From an uncultured Oceanospirillaceae bacterium (GTDB taxonomy: Bacteria > Pseudomonadota > Gammaproteobacteria > Pseudomonadales > Balneatricaceae): DNA of 5,500 nt. Positions within the stretch are counted from its first letter, which is position 1. Each line of letters begins with the position of its first letter. The stretch lies in the NCBI GenBank assembly GCA_946221045.1, contig CAMIIY010000158.1, positions 1 to 5,500 on the forward strand, given 5' to 3'. Positions 5,319 to 5,500 of this stretch are shown in pieces. The position numbers and the translations under genes are program-made. The notes under the pieces are model-generated. The model saw nothing but the letters and a program-made list of their open reading frames with translations. It did not search any database and had not been told where the DNA came from.

Positions 5319-5442
5319 GGTACCGCATCGTTTGATAATCGCAATTACTAAGCCTTAAACATCATCAAATATGCCTCCAATTATTGCTATGATACTAACT
5401 AGCAGGTTTGACGGTGGCACCGCATTTAGATTGGATAAACGC
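5319..5442 (+). repeat. Degenerate direct repeat GGyACCGCAT ... TTkGATAAwCGC
   Basis: Two blocks recur in the same order. GGTACCGCAT (5319-5328) then TTTGATAATCGC (5331-5342) is echoed by GGCACCGCAT (5416-5425) then TTGGATAAACGC (5431-5442), matching 9 of 10 and 10 of 12 bases. The gap between blocks is two bases in one copy and five in the other. The second copy ends five bases before the probable insertion-sequence terminus. Confidence 0.45.
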
Positions 5443-5446
5443 TCTG

Positions 5447-5500
5447 TGTAGTGGTCAACTAATCCCGGACATAAATTTAGTCGTTTTTTCTGCCACAGCA
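5447..5500. mobile_element. Probable terminal end of an IS3-family insertion sequence (partial)
   Basis: From 5447 the sequence begins TGTAGTGGTCAACT and continues AATCCCGGACA to 5471, closely resembling the roughly 25-base terminal inverted repeats of IS3-family elements (IS51/IS150-like), which start with TG and end with a GGACA block. A 29-base AT-rich subterminal stretch follows before the window ends, as expected ahead of the orfA transposase start. The transposase and the opposite end lie outside the window, so the element, its orientation and its completeness are not proven. The identification is from pattern memory. Confidence 0.5.

Larger units (their letters stand above)
5127..5446. 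other. AT-rich intergenic region with short repeats, no gene
   Basis: About 320 bases between the dioxygenase stop and the probable insertion-sequence end contain no credible reading frame or RNA gene on either strand. They hold a weak hairpin (5213-5231), AGTCGTA-type direct repeats and a pair of degenerate GGyACCGCAT repeats. Base composition is much more AT-rich than the genes to the left, which fits accumulated non-coding or insertion-derived DNA. Confidence 0.6.

Noticed and set aside
5127..5500. CRISPR array or tRNA in the AT-rich tail
   Set aside because: The repeats are too short and unevenly spaced for CRISPR, and no cloverleaf or CCA-ending acceptor stem is visible.

Overview
The window looks like the chromosome of a marine-type gammaproteobacterium. 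HexR and the insertion-dense 3' flank suggest something near Oceanospirillales or Endozoicomonas, but this rests on remembered protein resemblance and not on a search. Coding regions have moderate GC and are tightly packed. The gaps between transcription units, especially the last 370 bases, are clearly more AT-rich.

Layout from left to right. (1) The first 19 codons of a minus-strand gene (58 to the left edge) encode a textbook twin-arginine (Tat) signal peptide behind a strong Shine-Dalgarno site. (2) Divergent from it is hexR, an RpiR-family (HTH plus SIS) regulator of central sugar metabolism, best started at a TTG at 192. (3) After about 200 bases holding a promoter, a palindrome over its -10 box and a GGA-rich leader comes a 65-residue, highly charged small protein resembling the PA3496 family. 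It ends in a strong bidirectional terminator. (4) Converging on that terminator is a minus-strand gene for a membrane-anchored, stand-alone FMN/Fe-S glutamate-synthase-domain protein. (5) A 320-base divergent intergenic region separates it from folE2 (GTP cyclohydrolase IB), which is followed 43 bases later, probably in one operon, by a class III extradiol (DODA/YgiD-type) dioxygenase. (6) The last 374 bases hold no credible gene. They contain a weak terminator-like hairpin, short direct repeats, and at 5447 what looks like the terminal inverted repeat of an IS3-family insertion sequence running off the right edge.

The genes appear to be four or five independent transcription units rather than one pathway. 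HexR links to Entner-Doudoroff and glycolytic control, and FolE2 makes dihydroneopterin triphosphate for folate or queuosine. The role of the glutamate-synthase-like protein and the true substrate of the dioxygenase cannot be read from sequence. I found no convincing undescribed multi-gene system. The most useful second-look items are the Tat gene missed by simple ORF length, the start-site corrections, the regulatory palindromes and the repeat/IS region.
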